A stretch of 54,361 bases of DNA, taken from assembly GCA_018268135.1 (NCBI GenBank), contig JAFDXD010000010.1, positions 1 to 54,361 of the forward strand. Reading direction: 5' to 3'. Shown here piece by piece: positions 1 to 7,917 of the stretch. This DNA comes from Bacteroidota bacterium (GTDB lineage Bacteria > Bacteroidota > Bacteroidia > Chitinophagales > Chitinophagaceae). The stretch's first letter is position 1. Every line of letters begins with the position of its first letter. Made by a program: the position numbers and the translations under genes. The notes beneath the pieces were generated by a model. That model was not told where the DNA came from. It did no database searches and was given only the letters and a program-made list of their open reading frames with translations.

Positions 1-1045
1 CTCTTTCGGGCAGGCCTACTGCGGGGGTTTCATCAGCCATTATTTCATCTATTACTACATCATAAGGCTTGGCCACATAAGGAGCAAAATAAGTAAATGT
101 AGTAGTTCCATTTGTGATAGCATTTCCGGCCAGGTCTTTTACATTATTAACTGTAAGCTGGTTTACTACCCCATCGGCAAAAGTTCCGGCAAAAGTTAAA
201 TGTACCAATGCTTTATTTGCCCCGTCTTGAATAACGGTAGCGGGAGAGCCGATGGAATTATTGACTACATAATTTGCAAATGATGTAGCGCTGGCTGCAT
301 CGAGGGCTTCATTAAATAAAACATCTAAACTGTTTACAGAGGTTACTGTGGCAGATTGTAAAACAGGGGGTGTAACATCAGGAACATAATTGGTAACACT
401 GATGTCATCAAAAAAATGTCGTTGTGCAAAACTGGCAACGGTACTTTGCTTTACCAGTATTCCAAAATAGGCTGAAGTGGTTATTGTTGCATCTGTTACC
501 GTTCCTTCAGTGCTGTATGAATTGCCTGTTCCGCTTAGGTCTCTCGATAATATCCATTGGTTAGAAGCATCTCTGATTACTTTTATTTTCATCACATTAT
601 TGCTGTTGTTCAACACCCCATCTGCCCCATCTATTATTTTAGTAATTACCCCGGTTGCGTCTTTGCGGTAAAGGCATATTTCGTCTGCAGTGTTTCCTAT
701 GCGAACAAAATACCCGGCGGTAGTAGTTAAAGTAAGGTCGCTGGCAGAAGCAGTAAGGTACACATCCACATAATTGGCTGATGAAGGATTAAATGCAATC
801 TGGCAATAAAAATCCCATTCGGCACTGGTAGCTTTAGTATTGGCCGTACTTAAATAAAAAGTGCTATTGGCAAATGTATTATTACTCTGTAATTGAAATG
901 AACTATTTACAATCCAATCTGAAGTACCTCCCACCCATGCAGGATTATTGGTAAAATCGCCATCATTAAAATTTTCTGAAACTTGTGCATGAGAAATTTG
1001 GGCGAACCATAATATTCCCAGGCAAAGAAGCAATTTAATTCTCAT
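1..1045 (-). CDS. Secreted surface protein, SbsA/Ig-like plus lamin-tail-type start (truncated by window edge)
   Basis: The reading frame is open from ATG at 1045 to the left edge, so 348 residues are visible and the C-terminus is missing. Residues 1-20 form a signal peptide ending in SHA before Q. Residues about 22-215 look like a beta-sandwich (LamG-like) region. Residues about 220-325 read like an SbsA/Big_5 Ig-like repeat (DVTPPVLQSATV, then FNEALDAASA, then LTVNNVKDLAGN). At about residue 332 the motif VVIDEIMADETP begins, which in Bacteroidota surface proteins usually opens a lamin-tail-type domain. Such proteins are often long and carry a C-terminal type IX secretion signal, but that end is outside the window. 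It diverges from asd. Function is unknown; a cell-surface or adhesive role is inferred. Confidence 0.8.
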   Translation of the reverse strand, partial: MRIKLLLCLGILWFAQISHAQVSENFNDGDFTNNPAWVGGTSDWIVNSSFQLQSNNTFANSTFYLSTANTKATSAEWDFYCQIAFNPSSANYVDVYLTASASDLTLTTTAGYFVRIGNTADEICLYRKDATGVITKIIDGADGVLNNSNNVMKIKVIRDASNQWILSRDLSGTGNSYSTEGTVTDATITTSAYFGILVKQSTVASFAQRHFFDDISVTNYVPDVTPPVLQSATVTSVNSLDVLFNEALDAASATSFANYVVNNSIGSPATVIQDGANKALVHLTFAGTFADGVVNQLTVNNVKDLAGNAITNGTTTFTYFAPYVAKPYDVVIDEIMADETPAVGLPER

Positions 1046-1119
1046 AATTAGTTTACTTAGGTTTTAAAGATACTTACTTTATAAAATATTTTCAGCTATT
1101 AGAATCATTAACTGTTAAA

Positions 1120-1127
1120 TATCTTTG
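1120..1127 (+). promoter_or_regulatory. Candidate -7 box of the asd leader transcript
   Basis: TATCTTTG fits the Bacteroidota -7 consensus TAnnTTTG. No good TTG -33 triplet is visible at the right distance, so the call rests on the -7 box and on its place in the 267-bp gap between the divergent genes. A transcript starting just downstream would have a leader of about 180 nt before asd. Confidence 0.35.
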
Positions 1128-1163
1128 GTAGTTTATTAATTAGTTATTAGCTTCGCACACATA

Positions 1164-1223
1164 ATGATAATAAAAAGTTTAAATAAGACAATTAAGAAAC
1201 ATTCCTTTTGCAAGGAGGGTTAG
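1164..1223 (+). CDS. Possible 19-codon leader peptide upstream of asd
   Basis: An ATG at 1164 opens a 19-residue frame ending with TAG at 1221-1223. The peptide holds five Lys, three Ile and one Thr. Asd makes aspartate semialdehyde, the branch precursor of Lys, Thr, Met and Ile, so a peptide rich in these residues would fit translation-coupled attenuation. It ends 28 nt before a terminator-like hairpin at 1251-1279. No Shine-Dalgarno sequence is visible, and short AT-rich frames arise easily by chance, so this is a suggestion only. Confidence 0.3.
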   Translation: MIIKSLNKTIKKHSFCKEG

Positions 1224-1250
1224 TTGTTTTATTTATCAAAATAAGTACAG

Positions 1251-1279
1251 GCCTTCCTAAAATGGGAAGGCTTTTTTTT
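1251..1279 (+). terminator. Intrinsic terminator hairpin in the asd leader
   Basis: GCCTTCC at 1251-1257 pairs with GGAAGGC at 1265-1271 across a 7-nt loop, followed by eight T residues (1272-1279). It lies 34 nt before the asd start codon. The neighbouring gene to the left runs away from it, so the hairpin does not end any upstream + strand gene in view. That position suggests a conditional (attenuator) terminator. Confidence 0.6.
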
Positions 1280-1312
1280 AACCAAAAAACCCCGAAAGGG
1301 ATATTTAAAATT

Positions 1313-2305
1313 ATGAAAGTAGCTGTAGTAGGCGCAACCGGCCTGGTAGGTACAAAAATGTTGCAGGTGCTGGCAGAAAGAAATTTTCCGGTAACAGAAC
1401 TGTTGCCAGTGGCATCTGAAAGATCAGTAGGAAAAGAAATTGATTTTAAGGGAAAGAAATATAAAGTGGTAAGCATGCAGGATGCTATTGATGCCAAGCC
1501 GGCTGTAGCTATTTTTTCTGCCGGAGGCAATACCAGCCTTGAGTGGGCTCCAAAGTTTGCAGCAGCAGGCATTACAGTTGTAGATAACAGCAGCGCATGG
1601 CGCATGGATGCTTCCAAAAAATTGGTAGTGCCCGAAGTAAATGCACATGTACTTACTGCCGATGATAAAATAATAGCCAACCCCAATTGCTCTACCATTC
1701 AAATGGTGATTGTACTAAAACCTTTGCATGATAAATACAAAATAAAAAGGGTGGTAGTAAGCACTTATCAAAGCGTAACCGGTACCGGAGTAAAAGCTGT
1801 ACAACAAATGATGAATGAACGTAAAGGAGTAGAGGGTGAAATGGCCTATAAATATGCCATAGACCTTAACGTTATTCCCCAGATAGATGTATTTACAGAT
1901 AATGCCTACACTAAAGAGGAAATGAAAATGGTGAAAGAAACAAAAAAAATACTGGAAGATGAATCGGTAAAGGTAACGGCTACCTGTGTACGCATACCAA
2001 CCATGGGCGGGCATAGCGAAAGCGTGAATATTGAATTTGAAAATGATTTTAACCTTGATGATGTAAAAGCACTGCTTTCAAAAACAGAAGGCGTGGTAGT
2101 ACAGGATGATATTTCCAACGCTCTGTATCCAATGCCACTTACAGCACATGATAAAGATGAAACATTTGTAGGGCGCATCCGCAGAGATGAAACACAGCCT
2201 AATACGCTTAACTGCTGGATAGTGAGTGATAACTTACGTAAAGGCGCTGCTACCAATGCTATTCAAATTGCAGAATATCTTTCCGGCAAACAATACATTT
2301 CTTAA
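1313..2305 (+). CDS. asd: Aspartate-semialdehyde dehydrogenase
   Basis: Catalyses NADPH-dependent reduction of aspartyl phosphate to aspartate semialdehyde in the pathway to Lys/diaminopimelate, Thr, Met and Ile; cytoplasmic. The N-terminal nucleotide-binding motif is VVGATGLVGTKM. The active-site Cys126 sits in NPNCSTIQ, and the C-terminal half has RIPTMGGHSES, typical of the family's substrate and catalytic His region. The ATG at 1313 gives 330 residues, the normal size. The frame is open further upstream, but that part would be encoded by the terminator hairpin at 1251-1279 and lacks family similarity. The gene is followed by a bidirectional terminator at 2332. The leader (peptide plus hairpin) suggests attenuation control. 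Confidence 0.96.
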   Translation: MKVAVVGATGLVGTKMLQVLAERNFPVTELLPVASERSVGKEIDFKGKKYKVVSMQDAIDAKPAVAIFSAGGNTSLEWAPKFAAAGITVVDNSSAWRMDASKKLVVPEVNAHVLTADDKIIANPNCSTIQMVIVLKPLHDKYKIKRVVVSTYQSVTGTGVKAVQQMMNERKGVEGEMAYKYAIDLNVIPQIDVFTDNAYTKEEMKMVKETKKILEDESVKVTATCVRIPTMGGHSESVNIEFENDFNLDDVKALLSKTEGVVVQDDISNALYPMPLTAHDKDETFVGRIRRDETQPNTLNCWIVSDNLRKGAATNAIQIAEYLSGKQYIS

Positions 2306-2331
2306 TAAATAATAAACGGGGTATTCATTGT

Positions 2332-2367
2332 AAAAAGCTGCTGTTCTTAATTGTACAGCAGCTTTTT
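2332..2367. terminator. Bidirectional intrinsic terminator between asd and korB
   Basis: AAAAAGCTGCTGT at 2332-2344 is the exact inverse of ACAGCAGCTTTTT at 2355-2367, with a 10-nt loop. The A and T runs on either side let it work on both strands. It lies between the convergent ends of asd (+) and korB (-). Confidence 0.85.
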
Positions 2368-2402
2368 ATTTACATCCATTTAATCATTATTGATAGCAAA
2401 CT

Positions 2403-2431
2403 AAAAGCCTGCTATCTGTTAGCAAGCTTTT
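2403..2431. terminator. Second, imperfect hairpin downstream of korB
   Basis: AAAAGC (2403-2408) and TGCTA (2410-2414) pair with TAGCA (2420-2424) and GCTTTT (2426-2431), with one C/A mismatch and a 5-nt loop. It sits 43 nt beyond the korB stop and probably terminates korB on the minus strand. Confidence 0.5.
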
Positions 2432-2473
2432 TCGTTTAATGGTAATTGTTATGAAAAAAATCAGAAGAAGTAT

Positions 2474-3511
2474 TTAGCTGATTGTCCAGGTTTCATTGCC
2501 CCTCAATAATTTATCAAGGCTGCCTTTGCCTTTTTGTGCAATAGTTTCTTCAATCTGCATGGCCAGTACATCTTCGTAGCAAGCCCTTTCGGTTTCGTAA
2601 AATACGCCAAACGGCCTTGGCAAATGATCAGGCAGATAGGGGTTGTTAAACATTCGTGTAAGTATCTGCGCTTTAAAAAAATCTTTTTCATCATGCACCC
2701 AAAGTTCGTCGGCAGATGCCCCTTCGGATAAATCTACTACTACAGGTTTAAAGCCATCTAACTTTATTCCTTTATTTTGAGAAGCGCCAAATATCAAAGG
2801 CTTGCCTTGTTCTAAAAACAATGCTTCATCGGGCTTGCTGTTTTTTTCTGTAAACACTTCAAAAGCCCCATCATTAAAAATATTGCAGTTTTGATAAATT
2901 TCTAAAAAAGATGCCCCCTTATGAGCATGGCTACGCAACAGCATTGCCTGAAGATGTTTGGGGTCTCTGTCCATACTGCGGGCTACAAAGCTTGCATCGG
3001 CTCCCATAGCCAATGCCAGCGGATTAAAGGGATGGTCAATGCTACCCATTGGGGTGCTTTTGGTAACCTTGTGTTCTTCTGATGTAGGCGAGTACTGCCC
3101 TTTGGTAAGCCCATAAATCTGATTATTAAAGAGCATTACATTTACATCAAAATTTCGGCGAAGCAGATGAATGGTGTGGTTACCACCAATGCTCAGGCAG
3201 TCGCCATCTCCTGTTACTATCCACACACTTAGCTCAGGCCTTGCAGCTTTTAAGCCACTGGCAATAGCTGTAGCACGGCCATGAATGCTATGCATACCAT
3301 AGGTATTCATATAATATGGAAAACGGCTGCTGCATCCAATGCCCGAAATGATTACAAAATTTTCTTTTGGAATACCAAGTGTAGGCATTACTTTTTGTAC
3401 CTGAGCTAATATAGAATAATCGCCACAGCCGGGGCACCATCGTACTTCCTGGTCTGTTGCAAAATCTTTTGATGTAAGGGCTGCTGCTGTATGGGTTGCT
3501 GTATCTGACAT
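2474..3511 (-). CDS. korB: 2-oxoacid:ferredoxin oxidoreductase, beta subunit (KorB-like)
   Basis: The beta subunit binds thiamine pyrophosphate and a 4Fe-4S cluster, and with an alpha/gamma subunit carries out ferredoxin-dependent oxidative decarboxylation of a 2-oxoacid, usually 2-oxoglutarate for this type. Cluster cysteines appear in WCPGCGDY and GIGCSSR, with a later one in YQNCNIF. The TPP/Mg motif is GDGDCLSIGGNH followed by NNQIYGLTKGQ. At 345 residues the length is normal for KorB. The partner alpha subunit is often adjacent but is absent here: asd is convergent on one side and paaG divergent on the other. The 2-oxoglutarate specificity is family-based. The start is the ATG at 3511. 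Confidence 0.9.
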   Translation of the reverse strand: MSDTATHTAAALTSKDFATDQEVRWCPGCGDYSILAQVQKVMPTLGIPKENFVIISGIGCSSRFPYYMNTYGMHSIHGRATAIASGLKAARPELSVWIVTGDGDCLSIGGNHTIHLLRRNFDVNVMLFNNQIYGLTKGQYSPTSEEHKVTKSTPMGSIDHPFNPLALAMGADASFVARSMDRDPKHLQAMLLRSHAHKGASFLEIYQNCNIFNDGAFEVFTEKNSKPDEALFLEQGKPLIFGASQNKGIKLDGFKPVVVDLSEGASADELWVHDEKDFFKAQILTRMFNNPYLPDHLPRPFGVFYETERACYEDVLAMQIEETIAQKGKGSLDKLLRGNETWTIS

Positions 3512-3679
3512 AATAAAAATTGAGGGTATAAAGGTAACTAATTATCAAATAAACTATATGCCACATTCATTTTTATCCATTTAATAGCGCAATCGTTGCC
3601 AATTTCTTTTTTTACAAAATAGGATAAGAGAGCCAATATTCTTTTTCATAATTTAGTAGTTCATATTATTTATAAAGCT

Positions 3680-4456
3680 ATGTCTCCAGTTATTTTTGAA
3701 ATAAAAAACAATATTGCCTTTATTACTTTAAACCGTCCCGAAAAATTCAACTCATTCAACCGTGAGATGGCGCTATTGTTACAAGCACATTTAGATGAGT
3801 GTGCATCAATACCTGATGTACGCTGTATTTATATTACCGGAAGCGGCAAAGCTTTTAGCGCCGGGCAAGACCTTGCAGAACTTACGGGCGATAATGCAAT
3901 TGGGATAAACAAGATATTATCTGAGCATTACAACCCCATTGTAAAAAAAATACGCAATATGCCCAAGCCGGTAATGGCGGCAGTAAATGGCGTAGCAGCC
4001 GGTGCCGGAGCCAATATTGCCTTGTGCTGCGATGTGGTGGTAGCCAGCAGTGCAGCTTCTTTTATACAGGCTTTTAGTAAAATAGGATTGATACCGGATA
4101 GTGGCGGCACGTATTTTTTACCCAGGCTTATCGGGTTTCAAAAAGCCAGCGCATACATGATGCTTGGAGATAAGGTGCCGGCCATTGAAGCAGAAAAAAT
4201 AGGAATGGTTTATAAAATTTTTGCAGAAGAAAATTTTGCACAGGAAAGTTTGCTCATTGCAACCACCCTTGCTCAATTGCCTACCAAAGGTTTGGCATTT
4301 ACAAAACATGCTTTAAATAATTCTTTGACTAACAATTTAGAAACTCAGTTAATAGTAGAAGATACCTGGCAACAAAAAGCTGCCGCCACTTTGGATTACA
4401 ATGAAGGTGTAGCTGCTTTTTTAGAAAAACGAAAACCGGTATTTACAGGAAAATAA
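3680..4456 (+). CDS. paaG: Enoyl-CoA hydratase/isomerase family, PaaG-like
   Basis: A crotonase-fold protein of 258 residues. The oxyanion-hole regions are FSAGQDLAEL and NGVAAGAGANIALCCD. The string KIGLIPDSGGTYFLPRLIG has the Asp at the catalytic position typical of PaaG (1,2-epoxyphenylacetyl-CoA isomerase) rather than the Glu of fatty-acid hydratases. It is followed at 20 nt by paaI and then paaY, which supports a role in aerobic phenylacetate (phenylacetyl-CoA) breakdown in the cytoplasm. The paaABCDE oxygenase, paaZ and paaK are not in the window, so they must lie elsewhere if the pathway is complete. Confidence 0.85.
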   Translation: MSPVIFEIKNNIAFITLNRPEKFNSFNREMALLLQAHLDECASIPDVRCIYITGSGKAFSAGQDLAELTGDNAIGINKILSEHYNPIVKKIRNMPKPVMAAVNGVAAGAGANIALCCDVVVASSAASFIQAFSKIGLIPDSGGTYFLPRLIGFQKASAYMMLGDKVPAIEAEKIGMVYKIFAEENFAQESLLIATTLAQLPTKGLAFTKHALNNSLTNNLETQLIVEDTWQQKAAATLDYNEGVAAFLEKRKPVFTGK

Positions 4457-4475
4457 TGCCTTACAAAAAAACAGT

Positions 4476-4901
4476 ATGATGCCACAAAATAATTGCACAG
4501 CTCAGCAAATGATTGAAAAAGTATTAAGCCAGGATAAATTTAGCCAATGGCTGGGCATTTCTATTATTGAAATAGCAGAAGGATACAGCAAGATAAAGAT
4601 GACCGTAAGGCCCGAAATGATGAATGGGCTTGGGGTGGTACATGGGGGCATTGCTTTTTCGTTGGCCGATAGTTGTTTTGCATTTGCATGCAATAGCCGC
4701 AATAACTTATCGCTTGCATTAGATACTTCCATTAATTTTTTAAAACCGGTACATGTGAATGATATATTAATTGCTGAAGCAAAAGAAATACACAACGGGA
4801 AAAATACCGGCCTTTACCATATCAGCATCAGCAATCAAAAGGAGCATTTGGTAGCAATGTTTAAAGGTACCTGCTTTAGAACAAACAAACCGTTACCATG
4901 A
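4476..4901 (+). CDS. paaI: Hydroxyphenylacetyl-CoA thioesterase PaaI
   Basis: A hotdog-fold thioesterase of 141 residues, the usual PaaI size. The signature VVHGGIAFSLADSCFAFACNS has the HGG-x-x-F/A-x-LAD pattern with the catalytic Asp. PaaI is thought to rescue CoA from dead-end phenylacetate-pathway thioesters. The gene starts 20 nt after paaG and its stop overlaps the paaY start by 4 nt (ATGA), so translational coupling is likely. Two consecutive ATGs exist (4476 and 4479) and the first is taken. Confidence 0.88.
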   Translation: MMPQNNCTAQQMIEKVLSQDKFSQWLGISIIEIAEGYSKIKMTVRPEMMNGLGVVHGGIAFSLADSCFAFACNSRNNLSLALDTSINFLKPVHVNDILIAEAKEIHNGKNTGLYHISISNQKEHLVAMFKGTCFRTNKPLP

Positions 4902-5491
4902 TTTACAAATTCAACAACTACATCCCCATTATTGATGCCTCTAGCTTTGTTCATCCGCAGGCTGCTGTTACCGGCAATGTAATCATTGGCAAAGATTGTT
5001 ACATAGGGCCAGGCGCAGCGCTGCGTGGCGACTGGGGGCAAATAATTTTAGAAGATGGCTGCAATGTGCAGGAAAATTGCACCCTTCACATGTTTCCGGG
5101 GATAACGGTATTATTAAAAGAGGGCGCCCATATTGGGCATGGCGCAGTAATACATGGAGCAGAGATTGGGAGAAACTCACTGGTAGGCATGAACGCAGTT
5201 ATTATGGACAATGTAGTATTGGGCGAAGAATGTATTGTAGGCGCTTTAACTTTTATTAAGGCCGGCAGCAATATTGCTGCAAGAAGCGTAGTGGCCGGCA
5301 ATCCGTATAAAATTATAAAAGAAGTAACGGAAGAAATGCTGCAATGGAAAACAGAAGGAACAGCTTTATACCAACAACTTCCCATAGATATGATGAACCA
5401 TTGGGAAATATGTGAGCCTTTGAGAACGATGCCTGAAAATTATAAACCAATGAACAACCATTATAAAACCTGGAAAGAAACTAAAAAATAA
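4898..5491 (+). CDS. paaY: PaaY-like hexapeptide-repeat protein (gamma-carbonic anhydrase fold)
   Basis: A 197-residue left-handed beta-helix protein. Hexapeptide repeats run from about residue 15 to 135 (AAVTGNVIIGKDCYIGPGAAL, then GAHIGHGAVIHGAEIGRNSLVG in separate turns), with metal-ligand histidines in the LHMF, IGHGA and IHGAEIG turns. PaaY proteins are thioesterase-like helpers in phenylacetate breakdown, and paaG-paaI-paaY order supports the name. By sequence alone a generic gamma-carbonic-anhydrase-family protein is the alternative. It overlaps paaI by 4 nt. Confidence 0.82.
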   Translation: MIYKFNNYIPIIDASSFVHPQAAVTGNVIIGKDCYIGPGAALRGDWGQIILEDGCNVQENCTLHMFPGITVLLKEGAHIGHGAVIHGAEIGRNSLVGMNAVIMDNVVLGEECIVGALTFIKAGSNIAARSVVAGNPYKIIKEVTEEMLQWKTEGTALYQQLPIDMMNHWEICEPLRTMPENYKPMNNHYKTWKETKK

Positions 5492-5501
5492 ATGAGATCA
5501 T

Positions 5502-5852
5502 TTACTCCCTGTCATCTGCCCATATTAATTTTTCATTTGTACGGGCAGATTTAAAATCATTCAACTTCCCATCCCCTTTTCCTGTAAAGCCGCCATCAGG
5601 GTGAGCTATCACTTCACAGTTTTCATCCATTAAAAGGCTAAACTGATCGCAGCAAATTGCCGGTATGTAAAATACTTTTTTGGAATGGTACATATAACTG
5701 TAAATACTACGTGGAGGATTTTGCGTGGGCTCTTTTTTATACGTTGCAATTAATGTGTTGATACAATCAGGTACTGCATCAGGCAAAGTATTTTTTTTAG
5801 ATGCACTACAGGCACAAAAAGCAAAAAGGCCAACAAATAAATAATTTCTCAA
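5502..5852 (-). CDS. DUF6970-type lipoprotein
   Basis: A 116-residue protein starting at TTG 5852; an in-frame stop lies just upstream and no ATG is available. The N-terminus is a lipoprotein signal with the lipobox FCAC followed by SASKK, so it is likely a lipid-anchored envelope protein. The body contains [37 protein letters not shown] and [13 protein letters not shown], which match my recollection of the DUF6970 family. Paired cysteines (ICC) and a Gly/Asp-rich tail are notable. Function is unknown. It converges on paaY with a 10-nt gap and no clear terminator. Confidence 0.75.
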   Translation of the reverse strand: MRNYLFVGLFAFCACSASKKNTLPDAVPDCINTLIATYKKEPTQNPPRSIYSYMYHSKKVFYIPAICCDQFSLLMDENCEVIAHPDGGFTGKGDGKLNDFKSARTNEKLIWADDRE

Positions 5853-5909
5853 ATTTTAAAATTTTTTATTTACTCAATTAATGCCCAAAAAATACGGACA
5901 TTTGTAACA

Positions 5910-6911
5910 ATGGAGAAATCTAATTTTGTAGACCAGATAAATATTTTTTGCCGAAGTGGGCATGGCGGAGCAGGCAGTAAGCATTTTTTACGCAACAAAC
6001 TTACTGCCAAAGGCGGGCCCGATGGTGGCGATGGTGGCAGGGGCGCTCATATTATTTTAAAAGGCAATGCACAATTGTGGACATTGCTGCATCTTAGATA
6101 TTTTAAAAATGTACTTGCAGAAGACGGTGAAAATGGCGGAGGCAACAACTCCACCGGCAGAAACGGAAAAGATATCATCATAGAAGTGCCGCTGGGAACC
6201 ATTGCCAAAGATGAAGAAACCGGAAAGCAGGAAGCAGAAATATTAGAAGACGGGCAGGAAATTATTTTAATGAAAGGTGGCAGGGGCGGCTTAGGAAACA
6301 GTAATTTTAAAACTGCCACTAACCAGGCTCCGGAATATGCCCAACCCGGCGAAGAAGGAGTAGAGGGAATAAAGGTATTAGAGCTAAAGGTATTGGCCGA
6401 TGTGGGCTTGGTGGGTTTTCCCAACGCAGGAAAATCTACCTTACTTAGCAGCATAACAGCGGCCAGGCCCAAAATAGCAGACTATGCTTTTACCACTCTT
6501 GTACCACAGTTGGGTATGGTGGCCTATCGGGATGGCAAAAGCTTTTGCATAGCCGATCTTCCGGGTATTATAGAAGGTGCTGCCGAGGGGAAAGGCCTGG
6601 GGCACCGGTTTTTAAGGCATATAGAACGCAATTCTATTTTATTATTTTTAATACCTGCCGATAGTAAAAATCATGCTGCCGAGTTTGAAGTATTGCGAAG
6701 CGAATTAGAGCAATACAACCCCGATATGTTGCAAAAAGATTTTGTAATTGCTATAAGTAAATCTGATATGCTGGATGATGAACTGCAAGCCGCCATCCAA
6801 AATGAATTGCCTAAAAAAATCCCATCCATTTTTATATCATCGGTAACCGGTAAAGGGTTACCACAATTGAAAGACCTGCTATGGACTACCCTTAATACTG
6901 AAGCAAAGTAA
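5910..6911 (+). CDS. obgE: GTPase ObgE/CgtA
   Basis: A 333-residue ribosome-associated GTPase involved in 50S subunit maturation and stress signalling. The glycine-rich Obg domain covers residues about 1-158 ([20 protein letters not shown]). The G domain follows with G1 [10 protein letters not shown]3 [10 protein letters not shown]4 SKSD and G5 SSVTGKGL. Length matches Bacteroidota Obg, which lacks the long C-terminal OCT domain. A near-consensus box GACATTTG lies just before the ATG at 5910. The next gene starts 12 nt after its stop. Confidence 0.97.
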   Translation: MEKSNFVDQINIFCRSGHGGAGSKHFLRNKLTAKGGPDGGDGGRGAHIILKGNAQLWTLLHLRYFKNVLAEDGENGGGNNSTGRNGKDIIIEVPLGTIAKDEETGKQEAEILEDGQEIILMKGGRGGLGNSNFKTATNQAPEYAQPGEEGVEGIKVLELKVLADVGLVGFPNAGKSTLLSSITAARPKIADYAFTTLVPQLGMVAYRDGKSFCIADLPGIIEGAAEGKGLGHRFLRHIERNSILLFLIPADSKNHAAEFEVLRSELEQYNPDMLQKDFVIAISKSDMLDDELQAAIQNELPKKIPSIFISSVTGKGLPQLKDLLWTTLNTEAK

Positions 6912-6923
6912 ATTATTTTTATA

Positions 6924-7862
6924 ATGAACAGCGCCCTGACTGTTTTTTTTACATACATACAGGCCTATTACAAAAGCACATTTAAAAAGGCATATTTCAT
7001 TTTAATGTGTGCCATGCTTTCTGTAATATTAGTACTTAATTATGTACACCCTACTTTAATGCAAATTGTTCATGGCACTGCATGGCCATTACGGTTTGGC
7101 TGGTTTTATTTTTTATACCTCATTCCTTTTTCCGCCGCATATTTATTACAGGCATTTTATTTTGGCGAAAAAAAATTTTTAAAAAATAAGCATTTTCTTT
7201 CCTTATTGTTTTTAGCGCCTGCGTTTTTTTCATTCAGGGTTAATTTTGATTTTCATCATACCCTGATAAATTATATCTGGAGTGGAGATAAAGCAATATT
7301 CTGGATAAAATGCAGCGACTGGATTGTAAGGGCCCTGGTATTAATGGGGCTGGTATTTATTACCTGGAAATTTACAAAAACCAAGGGCGAGCCACTTTAT
7401 GGATTAGTCAAAAACAATAATACCCGTCCCTATTTCCTGGTACTGCTATGGATGATACCCCTGATAGCCTTTGCAGCTGTACAGCCTGATTTTATGCGGA
7501 TGTATCCCCGTGCTCAAATGATGTGGCCGTTGCAATTACCCAATAAGGGATTGCATTATTATTATTTTGAGGCATGTTATATGTTTGATTTTTTAAGCAT
7601 TGAATTATTCTTTAGGGGTTTTTTGATAATTGCGTTTATGCGTTATTGTGGCACCCAATGTATCATACCAGCAGCCTGTTTTTATTGTTGCATTCATTTG
7701 GGCAAGCCCATGGGCGAGGCCATCAGTAGTTTTGCAGGGGGCTTGTTTTTAGGCATCATTGCCTATTATACCAAAAGCATCAAAGGGGGACTTATTTTAC
7801 ACTTGGGCATTGCTTTGCTAATGGAACTTGCCGGTGTGGCTGCTCACATGTACTTAACCTGA
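6924..7862 (+). CDS. CPBP-family intramembrane protease
   Basis: A polytopic membrane protein of 312 residues with about eight hydrophobic segments. The CPBP (Abi) motifs are in the C-terminal third: SIELFFRGFL (motif 1, with Ile in place of the first Glu of EExxxR), FYCCIHLGKPMGE (motif 2 His) and ILHLGIALLMEL (motif 3 His). Family members are glutamyl intramembrane proteases related to Rce1. The loss of the first Glu is probably a variant of the Bacteroidota subgroup. It is probably co-transcribed with obgE (12-nt gap). The substrate is unknown. Confidence 0.8.
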   Translation: MNSALTVFFTYIQAYYKSTFKKAYFILMCAMLSVILVLNYVHPTLMQIVHGTAWPLRFGWFYFLYLIPFSAAYLLQAFYFGEKKFLKNKHFLSLLFLAPAFFSFRVNFDFHHTLINYIWSGDKAIFWIKCSDWIVRALVLMGLVFITWKFTKTKGEPLYGLVKNNNTRPYFLVLLWMIPLIAFAAVQPDFMRMYPRAQMMWPLQLPNKGLHYYYFEACYMFDFLSIELFFRGFLIIAFMRYCGTQCIIPAACFYCCIHLGKPMGEAISSFAGGLFLGIIAYYTKSIKGGLILHLGIALLMELAGVAAHMYLT

Positions 7863-7917
7863 GGTTTACTTATAAAAATTGTAAATTGCTTAGCTTAATT
7901 TAAAAAAACGATTATAC

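Noticed and set aside
1208-1312. N-terminal extension of asd (35 codons)
   Set aside because: It is encoded by the terminator hairpin and would begin with TTG; the family starts at MKVAVVGATG.
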